Below, piece after piece: positions 7,690 to 16,868 of a stretch of 64,000 nucleotides of DNA. Location: NCBI RefSeq assembly GCF_019431045.1, contig NZ_JAHXPT010000002.1:124001-188000 (forward strand), in the 5' to 3' direction. This DNA comes from Clostridium weizhouense. Its GTDB lineage: Bacteria > Bacillota > Clostridia > Clostridiales > Clostridiaceae. Every line of letters starts with the position of its first letter. Within the stretch, counting starts at the first letter, position 1. A program made the translations under genes and the position numbers. The notes under the pieces were generated by a model. That model had not been told where the DNA came from. It did no database searches and saw nothing but the letters and a program-made list of their open reading frames with translations.

Positions 7690-9438
7690 CTAATCTAATA
7701 ATTCTTTAAGTGTATTCCCCTTTACCTCATCAGCTTTCCATTCTATAACACCAAAGTTACCTTTAGATATTTCATTTACTTTATTTATCCACTTTATCTC
7801 ATTGCTAGCCTTAGCTTTTAATATCTCATTACTAGTATTTGTAGCATAAAGACTTGAATTTATTACCCACCATTTACTATAAATTTCTGCTCTATTTAAA
7901 TCTTCTTGAAGTCTCATAGCTTCATAAACTGGTGTTGTTTCTGCTAAGGTTACAATTATAACTTCAGTTTCTTTATCATTTTTTAATTTTGGTAAAAGCT
8001 TTATAACTGATTCTGGAATATCTCCCTTTGATCTAACAATTTCCCTATTATAACTTTCAGTTGATTCTAATAGCAATAAAGTATGCCCTGTTGGAGCTGT
8101 ATCAATAACAACAACCTCATTTTCTGATCTTTCAACTATTTCAGCAAAAGCCCTAAACACAGCTATTTCTTGAGTACATGGTGATCTCAAATCCTCTTCA
8201 ACATAAGCTATATCCTCTTCACTCATATTGTTTTCTCTTGCTTTAATTAACACTTCTTCTTTATATTTTTCAAGTTCTTCCTTTTCATCAATATTACTTA
8301 ATGAAATTCCATAACTTTCATCTAATACAAATTTCAAATGCCCAGCAGGATCAGTGGTTGTTAAATGTACCTTTTTACCTTTTTTTGATAATCCAAGTGC
8401 AATTGCCGCAGCTATAGTAGTCTTACCTACTCCACCCTTTCCCATTGTAAATATTACTTTTTTATCATTTTTATATAAATCTTCAATTATACTATTTAGT
8501 TTTGGTATTTCAGTTACATTTAAAATTTCATTATCTATTATAATAGAATTATCCTTTAACAATGATCTTACATTTTTAAGCCCTGTTATATTATAAGGTC
8601 TTAACGGAATTTCAAAAGTTTCAATATTCTTTAATCCTTCTGGAATATCTTTTAGTGCATTTTGTTGTTTGTGATAAATGGATTTAGACAAATAATCATC
8701 ACACTGTTGAAGTACTCCATTTACAATTAAAGCTTGATTTTCAACTCCAATATCTTGAAGTTCCTTAGATGCTCTTTCTGCTTCTTTTAAAGGGGTTATC
8801 TCTGGTCTTGAAACAAGTATAAGTGTAGTCTTTTCTTTATCAGCTAAAGTCTCAACTGCTTTTTTATACATATCTTTTTTATCTTCTAATCCTGCAAGTT
8901 GACCAAGGCATGATGCCCCATGAGTACTTTCACTAATAAAATTACTCCACGCTGAAGGTAATTGAAGCATTCTTAATGTATGCCCTGTTGGAGCTGTATC
9001 AAAAATAATGTGATCATATTCATCACTTATACTTTTCTCTGTTATCATTGATGAAAATTCATTAAAAGCTGCTATTTCAACTGTACATGAACCTGAAAGT
9101 TGTTCTTTCATATTATTCAAAACAGCTTCCGGTAACTTTCCTCTATAAGGAGCTATAACACTTTCTCTATATTCAGCAGCAGCTTCTTCCGGACTAAAAT
9201 TTGCAACTGTTAAATTAGGAACATCTTTTATTTTAACTCCCTTATTATTTAATTCTATATCAAATACATCCTGAAGATTTGAAGCTGGATCTGTACTAAC
9301 AAGCATTATTTTCTTTCCTAAATCTGCTAAATTAACTGCTACTGCACAAGCAGTTGAAGTCTTTCCCACTCCACCTTTACCAGTAAAAAATAAATATTTG
9401 GTTAAATTTAATTTTTCTAAATCAAATAATTTAAACAT
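7690..9438 (-). CDS. arsA: arsenical pump-driving ATPase
   Basis: 582 residues, two homologous halves as in E. coli ArsA. The first half has GKGGVGKTS at residues 20-28, the second has GKGGVGKTT near residue 332. Both halves carry DTAPTGHT, the ArsA/GET3 signal-transduction motif. The metalloid-site cysteines are present in GSCTVEIAAF, GASCLGQL and SPCTQEIAVF, matching E. coli C113, C172 and C422. It normally energises arsenite export through ArsB or Acr3, neither of which is encoded in this window. It follows arsD by 64 bases under the predicted ArsR operator. Confidence 0.95.
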   Translation of the reverse strand: MFKLFDLEKLNLTKYLFFTGKGGVGKTSTACAVAVNLADLGKKIMLVSTDPASNLQDVFDIELNNKGVKIKDVPNLTVANFSPEEAAAEYRESVIAPYRGKLPEAVLNNMKEQLSGSCTVEIAAFNEFSSMITEKSISDEYDHIIFDTAPTGHTLRMLQLPSAWSNFISESTHGASCLGQLAGLEDKKDMYKKAVETLADKEKTTLILVSRPEITPLKEAERASKELQDIGVENQALIVNGVLQQCDDYLSKSIYHKQQNALKDIPEGLKNIETFEIPLRPYNITGLKNVRSLLKDNSIIIDNEILNVTEIPKLNSIIEDLYKNDKKVIFTMGKGGVGKTTIAAAIALGLSKKGKKVHLTTTDPAGHLKFVLDESYGISLSNIDEKEELEKYKEEVLIKARENNMSEEDIAYVEEDLRSPCTQEIAVFRAFAEIVERSENEVVVIDTAPTGHTLLLLESTESYNREIVRSKGDIPESVIKLLPKLKNDKETEVIIVTLAETTPVYEAMRLQEDLNRAEIYSKWWVINSSLYATNTSNEILKAKASNEIKWINKVNEISKGNFGVIEWKADEVKGNTLKELLD

Positions 9439-9502
9439 TTTTATCTTCCTTCCTTTATATATTGTAAAATACGATACATAAACTTATTATTTTTATCTAT
9501 AA

Positions 9503-9880
9503 TTAACAACATCCACCTTTACAGTTACATTTAGTAGGTCTCTTTATATTTGCTTTTAAATAATCCTCTGGTATATTTAATAATTGACAAAATTCTTTAT
9601 TACTAGGATAACTGCCCATTTTTACTATCTTACCATTTACCATAATAATAGGAAGAGCCTCTACACCCTTTATCATTAATATTTCATTTATAATTTTATT
9701 AGTTACAAATATTTGAGGATTACTTGTAAGATTATGTCTTTCAACCATTATTCCTTTGTTCTTTAAAGTGTTTAATACTGTTGCAACTCTTAATAATTCT
9801 GGATTAACAGATGGACCACAAACTCCAGTTGAACAACACATTGCTGGATCAAAAATTATCATTTTATTTATATTTTTCAT
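9503..9880 (-). CDS. arsD: arsenite metallochaperone
   Basis: 125 residues. The N-terminal DPAMCCSTGVCGPSV supplies the Cys12-Cys13-Cys18 As(III) site known from E. coli ArsD, and the C-terminal CNCKGGCC adds a vicinal cysteine cluster. EALPIIMVNGKIVKMGSYPS is the thioredoxin-like core of the family. ArsD passes arsenite to ArsA and raises its affinity. It is first gene of arsD-arsA. A perfect 13-4-13 palindrome lies 46 bases before its ATG. Confidence 0.95.
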   Translation of the reverse strand: MKNINKMIIFDPAMCCSTGVCGPSVNPELLRVATVLNTLKNKGIMVERHNLTSNPQIFVTNKIINEILMIKGVEALPIIMVNGKIVKMGSYPSNKEFCQLLNIPEDYLKANIKRPTKCNCKGGCC

Positions 9881-9925
9881 AGCATTCTCTCCTTTTTATA
9901 CTTAATATTAATATTTTAATCTCAT

Positions 9926-9955
9926 ACTATATATAGATATACATCTATATATAGT
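9926..9955 (-). promoter_or_regulatory. predicted ArsR operator, perfect 13-4-13 palindrome, at the arsDA promoter
   Basis: ACTATATATAGAT, spacer ATAC, ATCTATATATAGT: both arms match exactly. On the minus strand TTGATA, a 17-base spacer and TATACT place the -10 in the edge of the palindrome, a repressor-type arrangement. This is the best copy of the three predicted ArsR sites. Confidence 0.75.
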
Positions 9956-10243
9956 ATAGACTAATATCTTTAAAATATCAATATACCGATATTTATTAAT
10001 AACCATCAATTCTTTATATATTAATGTTTATCTATGTTTTATATTATTCAATTTTTTATTGACTGTTACAAAATAATTTTAAAAACATATTATTAAAATT
10101 CAATTTAGCTTTTAATTTAATATAAAGTAAATATATAAATTCTAATTAATAAAATTCATAAATATTATAATTATTACATATGATATTAAAAAATAACAAT
10201 ATAATGTTAATGAACAAGCTTTTTTTAGAATATATATAACAAA

Positions 10244-10285
10244 GAGGACATCTCAAAAATATCTTTATACATTTAAGATGTCCTC
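10244..10285. terminator. terminator at the end of gshF
   Basis: GAGGACATCT and AGATGTCCTC around a 22-base loop, with T/A-rich flanks. It separates the MATE-gshF unit from arsDA. Apart from this and the arsDA operator I see nothing in the gap 9881-10371. Confidence 0.75.
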
Positions 10286-10371
10286 AATTAATTTATTAAG
10301 TTTTAAGTTAATATTGATTTTTTAAAACATAGTTGCTTTATTTTAAGATAACCTCTATAAATTTTAACTAA

Positions 10372-12675
10372 CTAAATAAACTCTAATAGGTTTAATATTT
10401 CTTTTGCTATATTTCTCTCTATTCCCTTATATGGATAAGAATGAATATGAATAGCAGGATTAAAGTTTAATTCAATTATTCCATATGAAGAGTTTTCATC
10501 TTGATAATCTTCTATCATCATATCTACTCCACATATTTTAGCACCCACTGCTTTTGTTGCTTCAATGGCTACTGTTTTAAATCTTTTTGGAATAATATCT
10601 GTATAATCTATACTATCTCCACCAGTACTAATATTTGAATTTTCTCTCAAATAAACTATTTCGCCTTTATTAGGTATGTAATCAAAATTTAAATTATTTT
10701 GTTTTAAAAATAATTCTGCATTTTCATCCAAATTTATTTTTTCTAAAGGTGTTTTATATCCTTTTCCTCTTAAAGAACTTTGATTTTTAATTTCAACCAA
10801 TTCTTTTATAGATTTAACTCCATCTCCAATTACATTTGCAGGTACTCTATGAAGTATTCCTACAACCTTATCATTTATAACTAAAAATCTATATTCTTTT
10901 CCCTTTATAAACTCCTCAACTAATACTGTATTATCATACTTAAAAGCAATTTCTATAGCTTTTATTAGATCACTTTTCTCTACTCCATCTGGAAAAATGC
11001 TTATTCCAATTCCAAAATTAGTTGACTTAGGCTTTATTACTATTGGCTTATTACTAAAATTAGTGCAATTTAATACAGCATCATTAAATGAATTAAATTC
11101 ATACCCTTTAGGAACATTTAAACAATTATCATCAAGTATTTTTTTAGTTACCACTTTATTTTCCATAATTAACACAGTAACATAATTATCTTTTGAAGTC
11201 TTTGTTGCTTGTTTTACATGCTCTACCCTATTACCTTTTTTAAGCTTTATAAAATTTTCACTTCTATCACTTATTTCTACTTTTATTCCTCTTTTTATAG
11301 ATTCCTTTATTAATAGTTGCGTAGATAGCTCTAAATCCTCATATCCTTCTAACTTAAATCTCTTATTATATGCATCTTTTTTATAATTTTCTGCTAGATT
11401 TAGATGTGCATCTATATACCCTTCACTCTTCACTTTTTCAATAATTTTATATGAATATGTACATTTATAATCTCGTATTTTTTCTATCATCTTAAAGAGA
11501 ATTTCTTCTTTTCCTAAATTAAGTTTTTTATTAATATTCTTAATATCTTCCAATATATCTAATGCCCATATTTCTTTTGAAATTTCTTTTCCATCTTTTT
11601 TTAACATTATATCATTATGACCATATCGTGCTATAAGCTTCTGATTTTCTAATGCCTCTTCTTGCCATTTATCATAACTGCTTTCATCAGCAACCAGTAA
11701 AAACAAATTAAATATTTGTAAAAAATTCAAATCATCTAGACTTATCCCAGCTTTATCAAAAGGATTAATATCTATACTTCTATATTCCAAATAATCAATA
11801 CCATCATTAATAAGAGATTCAAAAAAATTATTATTATCTTTTGCCTTTAATCTAATTGAACTATAAAATTCTTTATGACTTTCTATAATTTTATCATTTA
11901 TAAAGCTTTTTAAACTCTCAACATATCCCTTTGTAGAATTATAATCGGCAAATAAATCTGTATTATTTGTATATCCACACTCACTATTTCTATATGATAA
12001 AGCTCCATCATTTGAAAATACATTATTTGTAACTTCCTTAAGTTTTTTTACACATTCTTTTGCATAACTTTCATGAATTAAACCAGTTCCACCTAACAAA
12101 TATATCAATAACCATCTATATCTTAGATAATTCCTTGCAACTTTAAGATATAAATTATCCTTAAAAGTTTTATAGTCTAAATCATTATCTTCATCCTCAT
12201 ACAATCTTTTAGTCATTTCCTCACTAAAAGAAAAATTGTAATGAATCCCTGAAATTAATTGTTTTTTAGGACCATACTTCTTTAGTAAATTTTCCCTATA
12301 CTTTTTAGCTTCTTCTCCTGTAGGAGTTTTATCAAACCTTGCAATTGGAATTTTATTATCACTTGGTATTATACATGGCATAGACTGCGGCCAAATATAT
12401 TCACCCTCTAGTTCTAAAGCTACAATATCATAAAGTACACTTAAAAAATTATATAATTTATCCGTTTTATTAAATATAGGTGTAATCAATTCAAGCTGAC
12501 TTTCTGAAAAATCTGTTGTTATATATGGATTTTTCATCTTTTCTCCAAATTGTTTTGGATGAGGTTTTAAAGATAAATTACCCTGTTTATCAACTCTTAA
12601 CCCTTCTCTCTCCACTCCAAAATTTCCATTTAATAATTCTGATGCAGTAAATAATTTTTTTAAATCATTAAGCAT
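10372..12675 (-). CDS. gshF: bifunctional glutamate-cysteine ligase / glutathione synthetase
   Basis: About 767 residues, the length of fused GshF/GshAB enzymes. The N-terminal half is a glutamate-cysteine ligase: GVEREGLRV, TTDFSESQLELITP, YRNSECGYTN and EYRSIDINPFD. The C-terminal third is an ATP-grasp glutathione synthetase domain: PIVIKPKSTNFGIGISIF, VEEFIKGKEYRFLVI and GVDMMIEDY..IIELNFNPA. The ATG at 12675 is spaced correctly from GGAAGGGG; an ATG six bases earlier is too close. It follows the MATE gene by 67 bases in the same unit. Glutathione is uncommon in clostridia; its placement under an ArsR-type operator points to arsenic detoxification (inference). Confidence 0.93.
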   Translation of the reverse strand: MLNDLKKLFTASELLNGNFGVEREGLRVDKQGNLSLKPHPKQFGEKMKNPYITTDFSESQLELITPIFNKTDKLYNFLSVLYDIVALELEGEYIWPQSMPCIIPSDNKIPIARFDKTPTGEEAKKYRENLLKKYGPKKQLISGIHYNFSFSEEMTKRLYEDEDNDLDYKTFKDNLYLKVARNYLRYRWLLIYLLGGTGLIHESYAKECVKKLKEVTNNVFSNDGALSYRNSECGYTNNTDLFADYNSTKGYVESLKSFINDKIIESHKEFYSSIRLKAKDNNNFFESLINDGIDYLEYRSIDINPFDKAGISLDDLNFLQIFNLFLLVADESSYDKWQEEALENQKLIARYGHNDIMLKKDGKEISKEIWALDILEDIKNINKKLNLGKEEILFKMIEKIRDYKCTYSYKIIEKVKSEGYIDAHLNLAENYKKDAYNKRFKLEGYEDLELSTQLLIKESIKRGIKVEISDRSENFIKLKKGNRVEHVKQATKTSKDNYVTVLIMENKVVTKKILDDNCLNVPKGYEFNSFNDAVLNCTNFSNKPIVIKPKSTNFGIGISIFPDGVEKSDLIKAIEIAFKYDNTVLVEEFIKGKEYRFLVINDKVVGILHRVPANVIGDGVKSIKELVEIKNQSSLRGKGYKTPLEKINLDENAELFLKQNNLNFDYIPNKGEIVYLRENSNISTGGDSIDYTDIIPKRFKTVAIEATKAVGAKICGVDMMIEDYQDENSSYGIIELNFNPAIHIHSYPYKGIERNIAKEILNLLEFI

Positions 12676-12748
12676 TTTCATACCCCTTCCAAACCTTTAA
12701 GTCTATCTCTATTTTTTTATACTATCTATACATTATATATTATAAATA

Positions 12749-14062
12749 TCAACTTTCATTTAAAACATATTTTAATCTATACATTAAATACGCTGAAATA
12801 CCTTTTAATACACTTGATAAGGCAATACTTAACCATATCCCATCTAATCCTATTAATTTTGTAAAAAATAAAGCCATAGGAATTCTTAAACTAGTGAATA
12901 CTATACTTATAGTTGCTGAAACTTTTGGCTTTCCTATTCCAGTGAACAATCCATTTGAAACCATCTCTACAGTACTAAATAATTGTGAAAAAGCAATTAT
13001 CCTTAAATATTGACTTGCAATTATTATAGTATTTTCTTCTCTAACAAATATTTTTACTAATAATTCTGGCACTGTTATAAATAAAGCCCCTGTTATCATA
13101 GAATATATAATTCCTATTTTTAAAGCCATTTTATATCCTTCACTAATTCTATAATATTTTTTAGCCCCAAAATTTTGTCCAACAAAACTAGCTACTGCAC
13201 CATTTAATCCTCCTATAACCATAAAAGTTATTGATTCTATTTGAACTCCTATCTTTTGAGCTGCAATAGCATCTGACCCAAAAATTGCTATTATCTTCGC
13301 AAGAATTATATTTACAAGTGTAAATAACACTCTTTGAAAAGACATAGGAAAACCTAAATTTATTATTTCCAATACTTTTTTTAAATCTATACCAATACTA
13401 CAATCAAACTTTAAAGTCTGTTTTGAGGTTGATATAAATATAATAAACATAATTATATTAGATATTAATGTAGCAATTGAAGCTCCTAAAACTCCCATAT
13501 TAAACACATATATAAATAATGGATCTAATACTATATTTATAATTATTCCTATAGTGTTTATTTTTAAAGCTGTTTTATTATTCCCAAAACTCCCAAAAAC
13601 TCTTGTATATAATAAATTAAAAAATGCAAAAAACATCATAGGTGCACTTAATGCTAAATATAGATAAGCATCTTTTTCTACAACAGAATTATTTATATTT
13701 AAAAAATCAATAAAATCTTTACCTAATAATACAAGAGCTAATGAATAAATTATCCCTATTGTAATATTAATAACTATTCCTGCATTAATATATTGCTTTA
13801 CTTCAATTTCATTTTTCCTACCAACTGCGTGTGCAACCTTTATTCCAGTGCCAATAACAACTAATGCATTTATAGAGTATCCAAGTCCTATATAAAAACT
13901 TGATGATCCAATACTTGCTACAGCATTGCTTCCAAGTGCTCCTACCCATATCATATCTATAATATTATAAGCAAATTGTAATAAAGAACTTCCCATTATT
14001 GGTATTGCTAATATCATTAGTACACTTAATACTTTTCCATGTGTTAAATCTATCTTTTTCAT
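12749..14062 (-). CDS. MATE-family multidrug/metabolite exporter
   Basis: 437 residues with about twelve membrane helices. The N-terminal LSVLMILAIPIMGSSLLQFAYNIIDMIWVG and the mid-protein repeat start LEIINLGFPMSFQRVLFTLVNIILAKI are typical of the two MATE halves. It is driven by H+ or Na+ and its substrate is not evident. It is the first gene of a unit with gshF; the promoter at about 14.24 kb carries a third copy of the predicted ArsR palindrome. A role in exporting an arsenical or a glutathione/thiol conjugate is possible but unproven. Confidence 0.88.
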   Translation of the reverse strand: MKKIDLTHGKVLSVLMILAIPIMGSSLLQFAYNIIDMIWVGALGSNAVASIGSSSFYIGLGYSINALVVIGTGIKVAHAVGRKNEIEVKQYINAGIVINITIGIIYSLALVLLGKDFIDFLNINNSVVEKDAYLYLALSAPMMFFAFFNLLYTRVFGSFGNNKTALKINTIGIIINIVLDPLFIYVFNMGVLGASIATLISNIIMFIIFISTSKQTLKFDCSIGIDLKKVLEIINLGFPMSFQRVLFTLVNIILAKIIAIFGSDAIAAQKIGVQIESITFMVIGGLNGAVASFVGQNFGAKKYYRISEGYKMALKIGIIYSMITGALFITVPELLVKIFVREENTIIIASQYLRIIAFSQLFSTVEMVSNGLFTGIGKPKVSATISIVFTSLRIPMALFFTKLIGLDGIWLSIALSSVLKGISAYLMYRLKYVLNES

Positions 14063-14208
14063 TCTACCTCCATTACAAATTTATTATTAAAAATCTATAT
14101 AACACTCAAGCCTTTTCTAGATTAAAGAAAATAAATAAATTCTTTTAAATTAAATTTTTACCTTTAAATAATAATTCAAGCTCTCACTTAAATCAAAAAA
14201 TTAGTCTG

Positions 14209-14238
14209 TTTTTATATAGATATGTATCTATATATACT
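14209..14238 (-). promoter_or_regulatory. predicted ArsR operator and promoter of the MATE-gshF unit
   Basis: ATATAGAT, spacer ATGT, ATCTATATATACT, matching the arsDA palindrome in 12 of 13 right-arm positions and in the inner eight left-arm positions. Minus-strand TTGACA, 17 bases and TATAGT overlap it. The TTGACAA.ATAAGTAGG stretch is shared with the arsR promoter. The rest of the gap 14063-14516 shows nothing else clear; the operator is about 280 bases from the divergent amine oxidase start. Confidence 0.7.
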
Positions 14239-14516
14239 ATAATTAACCCTACTTATCTTGTCAATATTATATATTTATATTTTTACTATTTTGCTTATAC
14301 ATAAATCTTCTATTCCAATACACATATAAAATTCTTTAAATAATATAAATTTTGAAATTCTAAAGAACACCAAATTTTAGATATATTTATGTTTTTCTAT
14401 CTACAGCTAATTTATTCAATCATATATGATTAAACTAATCTAATTGTTCTTTTAATTTTATCTAATTAATATACTTAATGTAGAACTTATTCTTTTATAA
14501 AAGGAGTTGAATTTAT

Positions 14517-16196
14517 TTGAATGCAAAAAATAGAAATCTCCAACCATCTAATCCTTCTAATAAAGAAAGACAAGAAATGTTAAAAATTGCTTTAAAACAA
14601 GCAAATCGTATTGAAGATTTTAATAGTGTAGTATCATCACTTAGTCCGCCAAAAGATATTACAACCATTGCCTCTTCAACAGATTGTAAAGATATTAAAA
14701 TAGGCATAATAGGCGCTGGTCTTGCTGGTTTATCTTCTGCTTTTGAACTTAGAAAACTAGGCTTCGATATTACAATTTTTGAAACGAAAAAACAGCATAT
14801 TGGTGGTAGAATCCATACCCATTATTTTGATAAAAATAAAAACCTCTATGGTGAACTTGGAGCTATGCGTATACCAGTAAGTCATGAAACTACATGGCAC
14901 TATATAGATCTTTTTAATCTACAAACAATACCTTTCGTACAAACAAATGAAAATGCATTCATATATATAAGAAATAAACGTGTAAGAAATGATTCTAAAG
15001 GTAAAAATGTGATGAAGGAAATCTATCCTGAATTTAATTTAACCCCAGCTGAAAAAAACACATCATGGCAAAAACTTATAGATTATGCTTTAGGAGATAA
15101 TCTTTTAAAGATAAATCCATCTATAAGAAAAGAACTATTACATATAAAAAAGCAATATCCTATTTTAATCCAATCTTTGGACAGCTTAAGTATAAGAGAT
15201 AATTTAAAAAAAATGAATTTAAGTGAAGGTGCTATAGAATTAATTTCATGCATTGTTCCTTTCCTTGGTGCTTTTTATAATAATAGCTATTTAGAAAATT
15301 TACAAGAAGATTATAGTGTAGATTATGCTTATAGATATCAAATAGTTGGTGGATTTAATAATTTACCTCTTGCTTTTTACAATTCATTAAATTCTAAAGA
15401 TCCCAAAGAATACACTAATATTGAAAAAAAAAATTTAGGAAAAGTCACTTTAGAAAATGGGAAAACAGTAACTAGTATATTTGAAAATAGAAAAACTAAT
15501 AAAGTTATCCTTGAGTATAAGTGTGAAAATTCTTTAGAAAAATTTAGTAAAGATTTTGATTATATTATCTGCACAATTCCTCTTTCAAGCCTCAGAAATA
15601 TAAACATTTATCCAATGTTTAGTACACAAAAAATGCAAGCAATAAAAGAGGTTAATTATTCCTCATCTCAAAAAACACTTTTTCTTTGTAATGAACGTTT
15701 TTGGGAAAAAGGACTCTATGATGAAAAGATATTCGGCGGTGGTTCTTCCACTGATTTATCAATTCAGACTATATGGTATCCTTCTTATGATATAAAATCA
15801 TCTAATAAATATAATAATTCAGGAGTACTTTTAGCGTCTTACAATCTTGGACAGGACGCCATACGTTTAGGAAATCTGAATGATAAGATTCGCTTTGAAA
15901 CAATAAAAAGACAAGTTGAAATGGTTCATGGATTACCTAATAAATACCTTGATTCAGTTGTAACAGATTTTAAAACAATTACTTGGGATAATGTACAAGG
16001 AATTTTAGGTGCATTTTGTTATTTTACTCCAAATCAACATACTCTTTTTTCATATGTAATGTCAAAACCTGAATATAATAACAAAGTATATTTTGCTGGT
16101 GAACATACCTCTAATAAACATGGCTGGATACAAGGTGCTGTAAACAGTGGTATGAATGCTGCAAATTCAATAGCTGAATATTGCAAAAAAATATAA
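14517..16196 (+). CDS. FAD-dependent amine oxidase (flavin monoamine / L-amino acid oxidase type)
   Basis: 559 residues starting at a TTG after AAAGGAGTTG. A 60-residue polar N-terminal extension without signal peptide precedes the Rossmann dinucleotide motif IGIIGAGLAGLSSAFELRKLG. GGRIHT follows, and the C-terminal FAD motif is VYFAGEHTSNKHGWIQGAVNSG. These are the hallmarks of the monoamine oxidase / L-amino-acid oxidase group. The substrate (amine or amino acid) is not readable. A flavin oxidase using O2 is unexpected in a strict anaerobe. It lies divergent from the MATE-gshF unit and ends at a strong hairpin. Confidence 0.88.
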   Translation: MNAKNRNLQPSNPSNKERQEMLKIALKQANRIEDFNSVVSSLSPPKDITTIASSTDCKDIKIGIIGAGLAGLSSAFELRKLGFDITIFETKKQHIGGRIHTHYFDKNKNLYGELGAMRIPVSHETTWHYIDLFNLQTIPFVQTNENAFIYIRNKRVRNDSKGKNVMKEIYPEFNLTPAEKNTSWQKLIDYALGDNLLKINPSIRKELLHIKKQYPILIQSLDSLSIRDNLKKMNLSEGAIELISCIVPFLGAFYNNSYLENLQEDYSVDYAYRYQIVGGFNNLPLAFYNSLNSKDPKEYTNIEKKNLGKVTLENGKTVTSIFENRKTNKVILEYKCENSLEKFSKDFDYIICTIPLSSLRNINIYPMFSTQKMQAIKEVNYSSSQKTLFLCNERFWEKGLYDEKIFGGGSSTDLSIQTIWYPSYDIKSSNKYNNSGVLLASYNLGQDAIRLGNLNDKIRFETIKRQVEMVHGLPNKYLDSVVTDFKTITWDNVQGILGAFCYFTPNQHTLFSYVMSKPEYNNKVYFAGEHTSNKHGWIQGAVNSGMNAANSIAEYCKKI

Positions 16197-16211
16197 AATT
16201 TTTAAAGCTTA

Positions 16212-16244
16212 TAAAATCCCTAAATTATATATTTAGGGATTTTA
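16212..16244. terminator. terminator after the amine oxidase gene
   Basis: AAAATCCCTAAAT and its inverted copy ATTTAGGGATTTT around a short loop, followed directly by a MITE-like element. Confidence 0.85.
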
Positions 16245-16316
16245 TAAGGCACATGAAATAAAATAATAGATCAAATAAATTATTATACTAGTCTATTATT
16301 TTTTAAATGTGCCTAA
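16245..16316. repeat. MITE-like element, short form (family A copy 2)
   Basis: About 70 bp. The ends are GGCACATGAAATAAAATAA and the inverted ATTTTTTAAATGTGCC, flanked on both sides by TAA, a 3-bp direct repeat. The centre of the long form is missing. It lies between two convergent genes. Confidence 0.85.
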
Positions 16317-16339
16317 GTTTCTATTTTAAAATATAATTT

Positions 16340-16558
16340 TTAGGCTTCTTGAAATATTATAATACCTTCATCTTCTCTTACTAATCCACTCTGTTCCAAT
16401 TTATCTAATTCTATATCTAAATTAAAACTATTATAAAATCTTTCATCTACTATAGCCTCATATTTTTCAAAATGTTTCTTTAGTTCATAATAACTAATTT
16501 CTTTTGCCTCACTTATCTTATTAATTAAACGTAAAGAATAACTTGATATTCTATTCAT
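16340..16558 (-). CDS. small winged-helix-like protein, function unknown
   Basis: 72 residues. Predicted helices SYSLRLINKISEAK, SYYELKKHFEKYE and LDIELDKLEQSGLV are followed by a short strand pair EDEGIIIF, the outline of a winged helix. A clear AAGGAGTG site precedes the ATG. It may be a small regulator, but I do not recognise the family. Confidence 0.6.
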   Translation of the reverse strand: MNRISSYSLRLINKISEAKEISYYELKKHFEKYEAIVDERFYNSFNLDIELDKLEQSGLVREDEGIIIFQEA

Positions 16559-16680
16559 GAAATCACTCCTTATTATAATTAGTATTATTTTTATGTAATG
16601 ATGTGAGACACATTAATTAGTTCTTATAAATTAATATTATTGTTATTATATAAAAAGTAGAACTTATATTATTTTTTATT

Positions 16681-16787
16681 TTAATATATATGTTCTATAT
16701 AAGTTCCTAAATGTAGTGGTCAGTAATATTATTTGTAAATATTTTTAAATTTATTTTAATGAACAAACTTTATTGGAACTTATATAA
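16681..16787 (-). repeat. intergenic repeat family B, copy 1
   Basis: Reading on the minus strand it opens with AAGTTCCAATAAAGTTTG and ends near GAACATATATATTA, as do the copies at 25.6 and 29.6 kb; the middle is shorter here. The gap 16559-16868 contains this and no gene I can see. Confidence 0.55.
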
Positions 16788-16868
16788 ATTATAATCTTAA
16801 AATTGATTGACATTATTTTTTATATTTCATACAATCTTTAAGAGAAGTATTTTTACAGGAGATGAAAA

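Noticed and set aside
10201..10230. AATGAACAAGCTTTTTT as a fourth copy of repeat family B
   Set aside because: Only about a dozen bases resemble the family start and nothing follows in register.
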